DNA of 64,000 bases from Osedax fenrisi (Eukaryota > Annelida > Polychaeta > Sabellida > Siboglinidae). Shown here piece after piece: positions 15,641 to 28,500 of the stretch (positions within the stretch are counted from its first letter, which is position 1; each line of letters starts with the position of its first letter). The notes below the pieces were generated by a model. The model was not told where the DNA came from and ran no database searches. It saw only the letters and a list, made by a program, of their open reading frames with translations. The position numbers and the translations under genes are program-made. Location: positions 42,145,679 through 42,209,678 of the forward strand of contig OZ025243.1 in assembly GCA_964019155.1 (NCBI GenBank), written 5' to 3'.

Positions 15641-15898
15641 TATTGATATGTTTAGAGAAGGTGTGAAGTTATCACTAAATAATTAAGCCATCGATCAGAC
15701 GAGGTAAGCGTGTGTCGTACGCATACTATGTGGTATGGTAGTAATGGTAGAAAGTTAATAGTACACATGAAACATCACTCTACACGCTCAGCGCTATACT
15801 GTCAGTATGAAGCGGGGGGGAGGAGGGGAGGAGATGCATGCACTAGGGACTTCGGTAACACTCGTTTAGTTTGTACATTTCAGTGGAACAGTGTCTAC

Positions 15899-16024
15899 GA
15901 TGGTGGTGGTGGTTGTTGTGTTGGTTGTGGTGGTAGTGGTGATGGCATCGGTTGTGGTAATGGTGGCAGTGGTAATGGTGGTAGTGGTGATGGTGGCAGC
16001 GTTGTGGTGGTAGTGGTGATGATC
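15899..16024. repeat. imperfect (GGT)n repeat
   Basis: A degenerate GGT/GGC triplet tract. It produces Gly- or His-rich open frames on the two strands, which are repeat artefacts. Confidence 0.8.
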
Positions 16025-16095
16025 GCATAAGAAGTGTATTGATTATGTAACAGTATAACGTGATTATGTATTCAGTATGTAAAGCATGATTCCCA

Positions 16096-16342
<247 letters not shown>

Positions 16343-18110
16343 ATTCTGATACGAGAGCTAATGAATGAGCTTTAATGTTGTACTTAGCAATACATCTAGT
16401 TATAGACATATACATTTATAAAAAGATATATTATATACACATATGTATGTGCATATGTATGTTTTAGTGTGTGTATATTGATAATGCTAAAGTAGAGAAA
16501 AAGTTCCAGACATTATTTTGAATATAAATTATAAAATAAATATTAGGTAAATCTCTTTAATCGTTTCTGCGAAAATATACATATAATATTTAAGTTCGAA
16601 CATTGTAATAAAATATAAAATAACTAATTTCTATAGAGACATATTTTAAATAGAACTTTTATATTGTACTAGGTGTATTTACTTTAAATAAATCTGTTAA
16701 AGAAGGATGTACAATTGTATGTACAACATATACATAGACAATATCAATATTAAAGTCAATTATCAATATAGAGACCATATGCTTCTATGAATAATAAGTG
16801 TTCTACAAAATAATATATATATATATATATATAAGTTTATATGTGATCTATTAAATATCTTATAAATAATTCCAGTTAACTAAGGCGCCTAACCAAATAC
16901 AATATACGTAAACATATAAAGATATAGAATGTAGTGTAATTTCGAATGAGTGCACACACACCATTATTAAAGTGACGTTTCATTGGCTAATACCGATATT
17001 CAATAATACATTTATAATAAATCATAATAAGTATGCGAGTGATATTATTGAATGGAGCGAATGTCACTAATGTATTACAATCAGGATTGTTAAATTAGTA
17101 TGCTTAGTTATTATAGATATGGATGATGGAACGGGTGCATGTAAGGGTATGTGTACTACTGATTGTGTAGTATACAACTTCCAATTCATGAATGATATGA
17201 GAATCATGGAATGTAACTAAAATAAGAATGAAGGCCCGGCTTTACGTTGGTTTTATTTGTTATCAAAGAAATTATTTTATTAAAATATATAAATATAATT
17301 ATTTATCTTAAAATGATATGTCATTTAAAAGTAACTATAAGTGCCTCAAATATGCATTATAAACATATACATATAATATATATTTTTTATTAATTTTTCT
17401 GTAAACATTTACCTAATCAATTTGTATTACCTTATACTTACTATTAGGTCTTAGAAAATTAGTGATAGTAATAAATATAAATTATCTACATGGTATACAA
17501 ATAATTTTATTTCATATACAATCGAAAAAGTTATCCACTTTTTTAGCATGCCAATTTTTATAATTTAGTACACATGCATAACAAATATTACTTTATATAA
17601 CATTTGTATCTCAGGACATTTTTTTCTATTTTAATGCTATATCTAAAACACCATAAATGTTGTTCCCTTTTATGAATCTTTATAGCATGTTATCGTAAGG
17701 GCCAAATAGTAATAGATATGAATGTTATCTATGTAATCAACAACATTCTTAGTTAGACAATCTCAAAAACTATCAGTATACTAGCATACTTAATTACCTA
17801 TCTTTTACATGTAACATGAAGGTAACACCAGTCCTCAAAACTCACGTTAAATACATTTATTTGTAAACAATTCTCTATATTTTCTATAGATCTCCTTATC
17901 AAATAATAATATTTCTAAGGTCATCTTTTTTCCTTGTATATAAATCTAAACTTTTACCTAATCAAAATATAATTAATCATTATATTTCAGAGTCTAATAA
18001 CGATAGTGATAAATTAAATATTTAATGGAAATTAAATTAATATGTTTCAACAAAAGATAATCTATACATAAGGAACAAATTCTATGATTCGTATAAACCA
18101 TCTGATTATC
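16343..18110. other. AT-rich intergenic DNA
   Basis: No supported gene or mobile element. A (TA)n run lies near 16810-16832. Confidence 0.5.
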
Positions 18111-18720
18111 GAACAAATAATAATATCCAACAAAACAATGATACTGAACAAATTAAGGTTCTCAGACTAATATATAACATAAATATTCAATATGAATTAT
18201 CAAATATAAATTATCGATCACTATATAATATATTTATATACTAATTTATATACTATTTAAATATATACTCATTAAACAATAACTCGAAAGTCATTAACAC
18301 AATAATTTCAAAAATAACATGTATGTGTCTAACTGAAACTTGGAGTACTAAACTAAATTAAAATCAACAATGATAACAATAACTAATAGGAGCGATAAAG
18401 TACGATAATAATATACTATTATATACTAATGTATATTATAATATGGAATACATCTGTATCGCTTTACATATACTATTATATTCACTTCTAGAGACAATCA
18501 AGAGGTGGTGGCAGTCTAGATATAGTCCATAACTATATTTAACTTATGAAACATAATAATATAACATAAAATTTAATCGAAAACATGCTACTTCATTTAA
18601 AGAACCCAAATAATATTAAAATACTTAAAATATTAATAATATACCATACTCCAAATTTGAATTACTCACGTGAAATAATAAATATTACAGGTATGATCAT
18701 GATTGCTTATCTTAATTGTA
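18110..18720 (+). pseudogene. decayed LINE endonuclease fragment
   Basis: Short in-frame islands match the order of the endonuclease/exonuclease/phosphatase-fold domain of CR1/Jockey-type LINEs. At 18320-18346 the codons read C-M-C-L-T-E-T-W-S, the active-site 'CLTETW' strand. At 18501-18524 they read R-G-G-G-S-L-D-I, the 'RGGG' loop. Near 18640 they read I-Y-H-T-P, the 'YRPP' position. Stops and shifts separate the islands, so this is an old relic. Part of it (18362-18462) is repeated in inverted orientation at 22617-22718. Confidence 0.5.
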
Positions 18721-19960
18721 ATTCTCTGCGACTTAAAAGCGCCACCTATACACTAATACATCATATAATAATCTTTGATTCAGTTTTAAAATTTTTAAAT
18801 TTGATTATATAACCTTGTAAAAATATGCATTTTGCGAAGGTTACGAATAAATTTAATAATTTTAAAATATTTTAAAATATTTATTGTATTTACTTTTTTA
18901 TAGGTGTTTTAAAATACTTCTTTTTATATCTTTTATTATACGTAAACACACCTTTTTGGTACCATTTTAAAGATAATATTTAAATATTATAAATAAATCA
19001 TAATAAAAAAATCTCAGAATTATTTTTTTTCGTTATTTTTACGAGTGCCGGGTGCCCTTAAACTCAAATCCTACTTCAATAGCTGACCTCAATCTCAACA
19101 TAAACATACCATAGAGCCTCAAAACACATACAAATAATATAGTAAACCACGTTACAATGTCATTCTACTTTAAACTCATATTTACATCCGAAATTGGCAT
19201 GCCGATATCTGTTCATCACATACAAATATCTTCATCAGAGTCTAAATATAAATAAATACATTCGATATGTTCAAAAATAGAAAGTGAACAGACAGCACAC
19301 AGATAAATTATCTTACTGACTTATAAAAACTTGCAATTAACTATACTACTTAAAATTGACTTCATAAATTATAAATCACAAATATTTTACCATCTACATA
19401 ATTTAAGTGATATATATGCATTATTCAAATCTATTCAGATAATATCAAGAAATGTTGGTGATAACTATGATAGGGTTCAGAGATGTCTGAATTTTAACGT
19501 AATCTTAAAAATATGAACGCAATTGAAGAAAAATAATTAAATAAACGTATTTATTGAAATTATTAAATTTGATAATTTTTGAATATTTATATTTAAAATC
19601 TAAAATTATATAGAAAAATATAAATTCTAAAGACCGACTAAATATACACGCTTAACATAACAGATATATAAAATAAAACAAGCATTACTAACAAATAATA
19701 TCCTTATAATTGTTATCTATCTATATTTTGTTCTATGAAATAATGTATATATATATATCAGTGTTCTATATTTTCGTTATAATCTGATATTATTATTATG
19801 GTGTTTTAAACAATCCCGTTTTGGTGAAATACCTTTAATATAAATACCACACACACACACACACACACATACCCGTTCACATATGCATACTCGCACGATA
19901 GGTTGAGAGAATGCAGCGTACACTTTAGATGCTGAGACAATCAATAATGATTAGGTAACA
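18721..19960. other. AT-rich intergenic DNA, possibly more LINE debris
   Basis: No continuous coding sequence. A short (CA)n run lies near 19852-19870. Confidence 0.4.
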
Positions 19961-19961
19961 A

Positions 19962-20045
<84 letters not shown>

Positions 20046-20058
20046 CACTACTACTAGT
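19962..20058. repeat. (ACT)n microsatellite, about 32 copies
   Basis: A perfect ACT/CTA triplet tract, the reverse complement of an AGT tract. It gives a poly-Ser frame on the minus strand that is a repeat artefact. Confidence 0.97.
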
Positions 20059-20064
20059 AGGTGT

Positions 20065-20190
20065 ATAACAATGCATAGTGCAGCGGGCTATTGTTCTCAG
20101 GTAATCGATACCATCATCGTTGCAGGCGAACACACTGTGTGTTGTGTAAATAGCGATGACAACGGTTACCACGGTGATACGAAACACACA
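20065..20190 (-). CDS. possible secreted-protein exon (weak candidate)
   Basis: On the minus strand an open frame of normal composition reads a hydrophobic run (ITVVTVVIAIY), then a Cys-spaced stretch (FACNDDGIDYL, ARCTMHC), before entering the triplet repeat. This could be a signal peptide followed by the start of a cysteine-rich domain, or an internal exon starting at an AG near 20137. No start codon, donor site or neighbouring exon could be confirmed, and the family is not recognised. It may equally be chance. Confidence 0.18.
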
Positions 20191-20249
20191 GACACACACA
20201 TACACACTATAGATAATGAGAGTTGGGTGAGGTAGATACGGAACACCGT

Positions 20250-20312
20250 GTGGTAGCGGTGGTAGTGGTGGTGGTAGCGGTGGTGGTAGCGGTGGTGGTA
20301 GCGGTGGTGGTG
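20250..20312. repeat. (GGTAGC)-type imperfect repeat
   Basis: Tandem GGTGGTAGC units on the + strand, repeat-derived and without coding support. Confidence 0.7.
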
Positions 20313-20397
20313 TATTGTTATAGTGTAGTACTAGGTGTCGAGATGGTGAATCTACAAAGAAGTTGCAGATATACAAGATATACATTAACATAATTAG

Positions 20398-20592
20398 GAG
20401 AGAGATTGTGTGCGAGAGAGAGCTAACAAGAGAGAGATAGAAAGAGAAAATGAGAGAAAAAGGAGATAAAGAATGTGAGAGAGAGAGTGGGAGAAAGAGA
20501 GAGAAAATTAGAGAAATAAGGGGATAGAGAGTGTGAGAGAGAGGAGAGAAAGAGAAGGAGATAAAGAAAGTGATAGAGAGTGAGAGATAGAT
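20398..20592. repeat. (GA)n-rich purine tract
   Basis: Imperfect GAGA/AGAGAAAG sequence about 195 bp long, strongly purine-biased on the + strand. Reading frames through it are low in complexity. Confidence 0.85.
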
Positions 20593-21482
20593 ATTATTCA
20601 ATCAATAGCTGGCATTGCAGCGATTGCTGTGGTATTGATTACGTGCATACTGTCACAGCAGCAGCAGCAGCAGCAGATATATCATAAGTGGACCTAATTA
20701 AGCTAAGTATATTTGTAGGGCTTGAATGGCTCTCTCTCTCTCTCTAGCTAGTGTATGCATGCACACTAACAAATATAACCGCAATCCAACATAAGATAGG
20801 TTAGACTCGTCACATTAGAGATACCAGCTTTTTAACATCAGGAAACTCACTTTTAAATATACGATTTAATCACTAATTTAACACTATATATATCATATTA
20901 TATATGTTAATCTGGTAATTTTAGATACACTTTCTAGATACATTTGTAATAAATAATAAATATACAATAAAATTCATAATTTAGAAAATTAATAATTATT
21001 CTTTAAATTAAAATAAAGCGTTTCTTCATGGGCACCAGCAGTGTAGTATTTACTTAAAGATTAAATGTTCTAATAGTACAGAGTTCACATAAATTGCATT
21101 CGCTGTAATATTGGCATAGAATGTATATATTTCGCATTATATACATATATATATATATAAAATCATCATGATGATATGAATATATGAATATATAATATAC
21201 CCTATTTGTTATTAATATTAATTAATGTTTTCTTAATTGGTCATTTTAATCAAAACTACACTCCACATTTTTCTGTAAGTATTGGCATACACTCATTCAC
21301 GATACCATTCTCTATAATCCATTCCACTTATCGCTTAATAATTAACACTGAAATTAAACATATTTACCAAAGAAAATATAATAAAATTTAATATAATATT
21401 TTTTAAAGAAAACATTATTTTAATTATTATTAATTTTATATATTCGGTAAAAGATTAAATAATATGCATAATGATAGATATC

Positions 21483-21516
<34 letters not shown>

Positions 21517-21895
21517 TATATTATAATTGATATATAATTGTATCAATAATAGTTATGGTAATATTACTATTATAGTATGAATAATGAATTATTTATTTCG
21601 TATTTATTCAATTATTACTGTATATATATATATATATATATAAGAACTCTAAGCTATAAATATTAACTATAAATAGCATTACATCACTTGTGCATACACT
21701 ATTAATTCGATTTTATTAACCATATGATTAATTTATAGACAATAATAAAACTAATGTGTATATATTTCTGGGTGACAACAATAGTGTATTCTTAATAAAC
21801 ATCTTATCTAAAGTAACTAGAGTTACTATCAATAGATGGAGGATAATTTATATTTTTAATTATATTAATTATATTATAAACAAGCATAACACTTA
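20593..21895. other. AT-rich intergenic DNA
   Basis: Contains a (CAG)n run of six units near 20655-20676, short (TA)n tracts at about 21486-21512 and 21620-21642, and no supported gene. Confidence 0.5.
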
Positions 21896-21904
21896 ATAAA
21901 AATA

Positions 21905-22129
21905 GGGAGACGATCAAAAAGGACGAGTTGAAGGTTAAAGGTTACATTTGAAATACGAGTTAAACATATATTTTGTATAGATATTTGTGGGTTATTTGGT
22001 TTAATTGGTTTATTTAATCCTATTTGGTTTTTTTTAGCTGCATTACATCCAAAATATAGCCTATATAAATTTATTTCGTATTTAAAATTTAACCTTTAAC
22101 ATTCAAATCATCCTTTTTGATCGTAACCC
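21905..22129. mobile_element. MULE-like MITE with 9-bp target duplication
   Basis: A 225-bp element is flanked by identical ATAAAAATA on the left (21896-21904) and right (22130-22138). The left end GGGAGACGATCAAAAAGGA is matched by the inverted right end GGGTTACGATCAAAAAGGA. The similarity extends about 55 bp inward through GTTAAAGGTTA and AAATACGA words. A 9-bp duplication plus long TIRs is the Mutator-like pattern. The flank is AT-rich, so part of the match could be chance. Confidence 0.65.
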
Positions 22130-22138
22130 ATAAAAATA

Positions 22139-23040
22139 TACTAAATTATTATTCTTATATATATTTTTTAATTTCATATATTCATTGAGAAAAATATATA
22201 TTTCATTTTTAAAATGCGGTATACGCACTTTCTGTGAGAAAATAGAACATGTTCTATTATTGCCTTACGAACGCGTACAACATAGTTTCACGCAGCGATA
22301 CATTGACACAACAAGCATTCATAGCGTGATTACCCCTTAAGAAGGGACCTTGTCACATGTGCGAATGTGGTTTCAGCATTATTATTTATAATACATTTAT
22401 ATTTAACTCCTGGGTATGTGTGTGTGTACGTTTGTAACAGTGACTTTTTAAGTATATCATAGATCTTTATAAACCCAACGATGTAAATATTAATCATATT
22501 TATATGGTTGAAATTGATTATGGTCCCGATTTTTTTTATTACGATTTATGAGGTCAGCTTTAAAATACCTGTTGTGGTAGGTGACACTCTCTAATGTACA
22601 CGATAAATTAATCTAAAGGATGCGAATGTATTCCATATTATAATATACACTAGTATATAATAGTATATTATTATCATACTTTATCACTCCTATTAGTTAT
22701 TGTTATCATTGTTATTATTATTATAACAGTTAATACTATTACTATTACTATTAGTCTTATTATTACTATTATTATTATTATTATTAGTTAAATAACAAGG
22801 CTAATAACACTTCCAAGAATAGTAATTGTATATATTATGGAAGTGTTTCATAAATAACTACAATCTATCTAGTTGTTATTATGATTATAAATTTTAAATT
22901 GATACTTTTAACATATGTTAAAGTTAACCTGGACAATCGTAATCACAACAATCATGAACCCTATTCCCTCGCTATTCTACTTTATTAACATATAAATTAT
23001 GATTAGTTAATTAATAATTTAATATCTATATTTTATCATT
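22139..23040. other. AT-rich intergenic DNA with an inverted copy of the 18.4-kb repeat
   Basis: Positions 22617-22718 are the reverse complement, with few differences, of 18362-18462. They run into a degenerate ATT/ACT tract to about 22790. No gene is visible. Confidence 0.5.
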
Positions 23041-23220
23041 ATATGCCTTATCCCATTACCAGTATTTCCGGAAATAATGTACGGAATTCTTGCCAGCAAG
23101 CGATTTTCTAACAAGTCGAAGAGGGATACCCCGTTTAAGTTACTATATTTCTGGCAATTTGCCGTAACGTAAGTGGGTATCCTACTACAACTTGCTATAA
23201 ATCGTTTTCTAGCAAAAAAA
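23041..23220. mobile_element. truncated copy of the GATATCCCATTACC MITE family
   Basis: The segment shares TATCCCATTACCAGTATTTC near its left end and GGGTATCCTACTACAACTTG with CGTTTTCTAGCA on the right. The MITE at 40441-40655 carries the same words. The terminal inverted end is missing on the right, so this is a partial or rearranged copy. The 102-codon minus-strand open frame across it is an artefact. Confidence 0.6.
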
Positions 23221-23369
23221 ATTAAAAATAAAACATATAATGTATATGATAGTATCAAAGTGGGCTTATATACTATATAATATACTATGTTGAACAAATT
23301 AATAATTTGTTTACAGAATTTCATCATATAATCATTATTTAAAAAACTAAATCAGCTAATTTGTATAAA

Positions 23370-23626
23370 AGGGGTTTCACACCAACTCGAACGCAATTAT
23401 TAACTCTAATAATTATATGTTAAAGTGTAACTCTAATATTTAAATCCAATATTTAAAATAAAATAAATGCTTATCTATAAAATGGGTTTCACACCAACTC
23501 GAACGCAATTTTTAACTCTAATAATTAGGTGTATAACCACTTTTACGGAGATTTAAATAAAATAGTTAAACTTTAACCAATAATAATTAGAGTTAATAAT
23601 TGCGTTCGAGTTGGTGTGAAACCCCT
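23370..23626. mobile_element. palindromic MITE, AGGGGTTTCACACC family, with a duplicated left end
   Basis: The left end AGGGGTTTCACACCAACTCG is repeated in the same orientation at 23482-23526 and in inverted orientation at 23582-23626. The arms are about 45 bp and nearly identical. Both left copies are preceded by the same TATAAA word, so the end plus its flank was duplicated locally. The right side is followed by TTA and the left is preceded by AAA, so a TTA duplication is only partly supported. Confidence 0.7.
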
Positions 23627-24357
23627 TTAATAACTTTTATTTGTATATATTTTATATACACTAGAAAAATTAGAATAATATAAACTATGAGAAACTAAAC
23701 AAATATTGTAATATACTTATCATAACTTATGTATAAAAAATAATTATTCTGAGTAAACTATTTTTAAATTACTAATTAGGTTTAATTACTATTACTAATA
23801 AATAATAGTATTAGGGATTTCTATAAAATATAGTTTTTCATAATTTATAATCAATATCATTTGAAAATTAAAAAAAAAAATTATAGAAAACATATAACTG
23901 CACGATATTTAATATTAATAAAAATGTGATAAAAATAATTTTTTATAATTTCAAATTAAATTAGTAGTAAAATTAAATTAAATTAAAATAACTATAGATA
24001 TTATAGATATTATTTAATTATTATAGTTATATTGAATATAAGTAGAATATAATATTCTACTTACTAAGTAACTTAGGCAACTACTTTACTTAGGCTATAA
24101 TAAATATATTATATTTAAGTAATATTATATTACTATAATAATTACAGTATAATGTATACCTTAATTATTAAGTTAATATTATATTAAATATAATAATTAT
24201 TATTATAATAATTGTTACTGTGATAGTATATTTAATATAACATAATATATCAGATTATATATTAAATATATAAACTGATATCAGATTCTGATATCATCAT
24301 TATGATTATTTGGTTATGATAATCATGTTATATTAATTTAATAATTAAATATACATG
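23627..24357. other. AT-rich intergenic DNA
   Basis: Very AT-rich. It contains many ATTATAGATATTATTT-like words and no gene. Confidence 0.5.
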
Positions 24358-24505
24358 TACTATGATTATCATAATGATAGTACAGTTACACTGAGTTATA
24401 GACTGTTACTTACAGTTACAGTCACTTTGCAACTTACAGTGTAACTGAGTTACACTGACTGTAACTGTTACAGTTACTGTACTATTATTATAATAATCAT
24501 AGTAA
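24358..24505. repeat. inverted repeat rich in ACTGTAA/TTACAGT words
   Basis: The left arm TACTATGATTATCATAATGA is mirrored by the right arm ending at 24504 (TACTATGATTATTATAATAA on the other strand). Between them TTACAGT and ACTGTAA alternate several times. It could be a MITE or a large cruciform-forming repeat; no target duplication was seen. Confidence 0.55.
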
Positions 24506-25078
24506 GAATTATTATTATATTAGAGTATAACGTATACTCAGTATAATACTGTTACAGTAACTGTAATATAACAATATATTTTATTTTATTGCATATACCT
24601 TATCTATATTAATATCATATATTATATGATATAGTCATGATAATCTCATAACATGATCATGATCAACATCTGATCATGATTTTTTAATATTTTTTTAATA
24701 AAAAATTATATATATAAGGGATTTTATAAATATAATTAATAACTAATTTAATTAATAAGACTGTTTTGTATTCGCATATATAAATAACGATAATAATTGA
24801 TATACCAACTTGTAAAATTACTGAATTATAATAATAATAAAATTTGTAATCTACATTATTATTGTTTACTTCCTTCACTATGACGTAATATCAACGATTT
24901 ATCTATTAATAATTGTAATAAAAATTAAATAATAATAAAATATATTTACTATTTATTTGTTGATAAAAATAAAACAATATTATAATAATATTATATGAAT
25001 ACACTTAATAATACTATATTATTATTAGTACATTTTGAATAAACATAATAGTCAAATTTTTCCTAGAATTGTATAAAC
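24506..25078 (+). promoter_or_regulatory. upstream region of the PPP6C gene
   Basis: 573 bp upstream of the start codon is AT-rich throughout. No TATA box can be singled out in such sequence and no CpG-rich patch is seen. A palindromic patch of ATCATGAT words lies at about 24630-24680. The transcription start cannot be placed. Confidence 0.25.
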
Positions 25079-25490
25079 ATGGCTGATTATGATAAATGGA
25101 TATCTACAATTAGAAAATGTAAATCACTGCCTGAACGTGAATTTATGGTAATTTATCAAATAAAATGTATATATAATATTCATAAATATATATATTTATT
25201 TATGTATCTATTTCTGAAAAATATAGATATTATATATATATTATTATTCATATTCTTATTAAGTTTAAAAATTATTTTAAAAAATACAAATAATTTGTTA
25301 ATTCCGTTTCTACGCATATATTTTAACGATTAGGATTACAAGTAAATTATTAATAATTAAATAAGCATAATATTGTAATAATATTTTTCTTTATATAACT
25401 AATTAAAATAACTAACAATAATTATTATAATTATTATATAACAAATTAATAATTTAATGGGTTGCAACGGACTAAGGGCAATTTATTTAA

Positions 25491-25534
<44 letters not shown>

Positions 25535-28500
25535 TGACTATTATTTTTATATTAACTAATGCTGATGGTATATATTCTGAATATATTTAATGATATTATA
25601 CTAATATATAATTATTATATAATATAATAATATATTATATATTGTTAACCATATTTAATTATTAAATTAAATTAATATGATATGATATTATGAATAATAT
25701 CAAATACGATGTTTTTATATCCCCGTTTGTTTTGATTACAATTGTTGAGGTAAAATTTATAATATTTTACATGTATATGTGTACACTTTAAAGTTAATAA
25801 CAAATAATGTATATCTTATCATAAGACTTATATAATATATACTACATGTTAATTTTCTATATAAGTGTATCATGTACACTATAGTGACTATTGTGTCAAA
25901 TATCAAAACGAGTATTTTTAATTTGTTCTCATATATCGTAATCAAAACAAACGTGGGCCATATTCTATACATACCGATATTATTATATAATAAGCATATA
26001 ATATATATATATTCATCTATATTTATATTTAATTCAATAGTTTCCATATTTTAATAAAACATATAAAACTTATAAGTATATAATCTACTCTTTATAATTG
26101 ATAATTTAAGTATACTATCATAGTATTAACTATATGATATGTATATTTTGAGAATTAAAATTGCATTTTTTTATGAAATAAAATACCAAATTGGTAATAA
26201 CTCAGTACCATAAATCATTACTATTGCACCAACCTATTCAATATATATTAGAGTTAGGCGATGTACATAATTTGGTTTATTAGGAATATTATATTTATTA
26301 ATAGAAATAATAATTTTATAAAGAAATTTAGCCGGTATTAAAAATAATATCCTGAATTTTAAAATATATCGTAAAACCCATAGTTTCTCTAACTGATAGA
26401 ACTATATATACAATAATATAATTCAATTATATATACAACTATTTATATAAATTATTTGTATGTAATATTTTGAATTATTTAAGTACGAAGTTAACATATC
26501 GAATACGTAAATTACACGGTATTCATTAAATATGTAAAACAACTCATTGCTATTATATTGACTCTCAGTTATTTAAACGATTCAAGTATGTAATTATAAA
26601 ATTATAAAGAATAATCCAAAGTTAATATAGTTAATATCCATACATGTAAACTCGCAAATGCAAGCAAACGTCACTTATTTAATATTTGTACTTGTATTGA
26701 TCCGTCCGTTGATTATACATGTACTACTACCCTCTACTAAACTAATAGGAACTATGCGAGGCAGTGAGCAGCATACTAATAGAGGAGAACAATGTCCAAC
26801 CAGTGTCTTCACCCGTCACAGTGTGTGGAGATATTCATGGCCAGGTACCACCACTACTACCACTACCACTACCACCACCACTGCTACCACCACCACTACT
26901 ACCACCACCACTACTACAACCACTACTACCACCACCACTACTACCACTACCACTACCACCACCACTACCACCACCACTACCACCACCACCACTACCACCA
27001 CCACTACTATGATCATTCTAGTATGATAAATGCAATAATAGCAATGTGCACATTCGTACACAATAAATTGTTACTCGATAATTTTATATTCAATGATGGA
27101 ACATAATAAATTTGCAATGTTCTTATATTTTGTATATGAAAAAAACAATTTTATTATATTTAACTTATTTATTAAATGTAGGTATTTTAACTATCTTAAC
27201 AATTATTATCCAGATTAAAAAAAACGTGAAATATAATTAGAATTAGAATAATAATCATTTTATAACATATTGATTTAAATATTTTACTAAGTTTACAATT
27301 TTTAATTCCTGACATATAGTTTTACGATCTTTTGGAACTCTTCAAAGTGAGCGGTGATTTGCCTAAAACTAATTATATCTTTATGGTTTGTATATTTATA
27401 TATTGTGATACATGTATATATTGATATAAATGTAGACTTATTATATTATATTTTAATAAAACGTCATTTCAATAAATATATAAACATTATTTTAAATATT
27501 TATTAATATCGTAATGATTGTAAAGTAATCGACTATATCCAAACATAATCGTAAACATATGATTATACTCACCTATACACACCTATATGAATAGCGCGTA
27601 CCCTATAATAATAGTAGAACTGACTACACAGGGTGACTTCGTGGACAGAGGATACTACAGTCTGGAGACATTGACGCTACTGTTAACGCTGAAAGCTCGC
27701 TATCCCTCACAGATCACATTACTACGAGGCAATCATGAGTCACGACAGATCACACAAGTCTACGGATTCTATGGTTGGAACATCATTCCCCCGTCACTGT
27801 CACAATCTCTCTCACCCTCTCTCTCACTCTCTCTATCTCTGTCTCTCACTCTCTCATTATATTTATATGACATTCTCTCTGTCTCTCTCTCTATCTCTCT
27901 TTCTCTCACTCTCCACTATCTGTATATGAAATTCTCTCTGTCTCTCCTATATATAACTCTCTATAACCCGGCTCTCTATCTACCTCGTTGTCTTTGTTGA
28001 CCCGTCTCATCTGATACATTCACAACAACAACAACAACAGATGAATTAATCACCAAGTACGGAAACTCAAACCCATGGAGAAGTTGCTGTAATCTTTTTG
28101 ATTTGTTAAATTTAGCCGCGGTTAGTCACCATATCCATCATCATCGTTTACGTCGCCTATCTTTATCCACTGTAACATATGCCTTCCTAACCTCCTACCC
28201 TCTGACCCTGCTAACCCCGCCTCTACACCTCCCCTAGATCATCGACAACTCGGTTCTCTGTATCCACGGCGGCCTCTCCCCCGAGATCCGTACTTTGGAC
28301 CAGATTCGCAACGTCATGCGCAATCAGGAGATCCCGCACAGCGGTGCTTTCTGCGACATCGTGTGGTCTGATCCTGACGAGCGTCATACGGGCTGGCATA
28401 TCTCTCCTAGGGGGGCCGGCTGGTTGTTTGGTCAACAGGTCACCGAGAAGGTTAGCTAGCCTGTAGTTTACTTTAACGAGAGTGTTTATCTCGGTTCCAG

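Noticed and set aside
19951..20601. 216-codon minus-strand open frame
   Set aside because: It is stitched from a GA-rich tract, a GGT repeat and an ACT repeat. Only about 40 codons in the middle look non-repetitive, and these are listed as a weak candidate exon.
23019..23327. 102-codon minus-strand open frame
   Set aside because: It is entirely explained by the truncated MITE copy at 23041-23220 and flanking AT-rich DNA.
28223..28435. 70-codon minus-strand open frame
   Set aside because: It is the antisense shadow of PPP6C exon 6.
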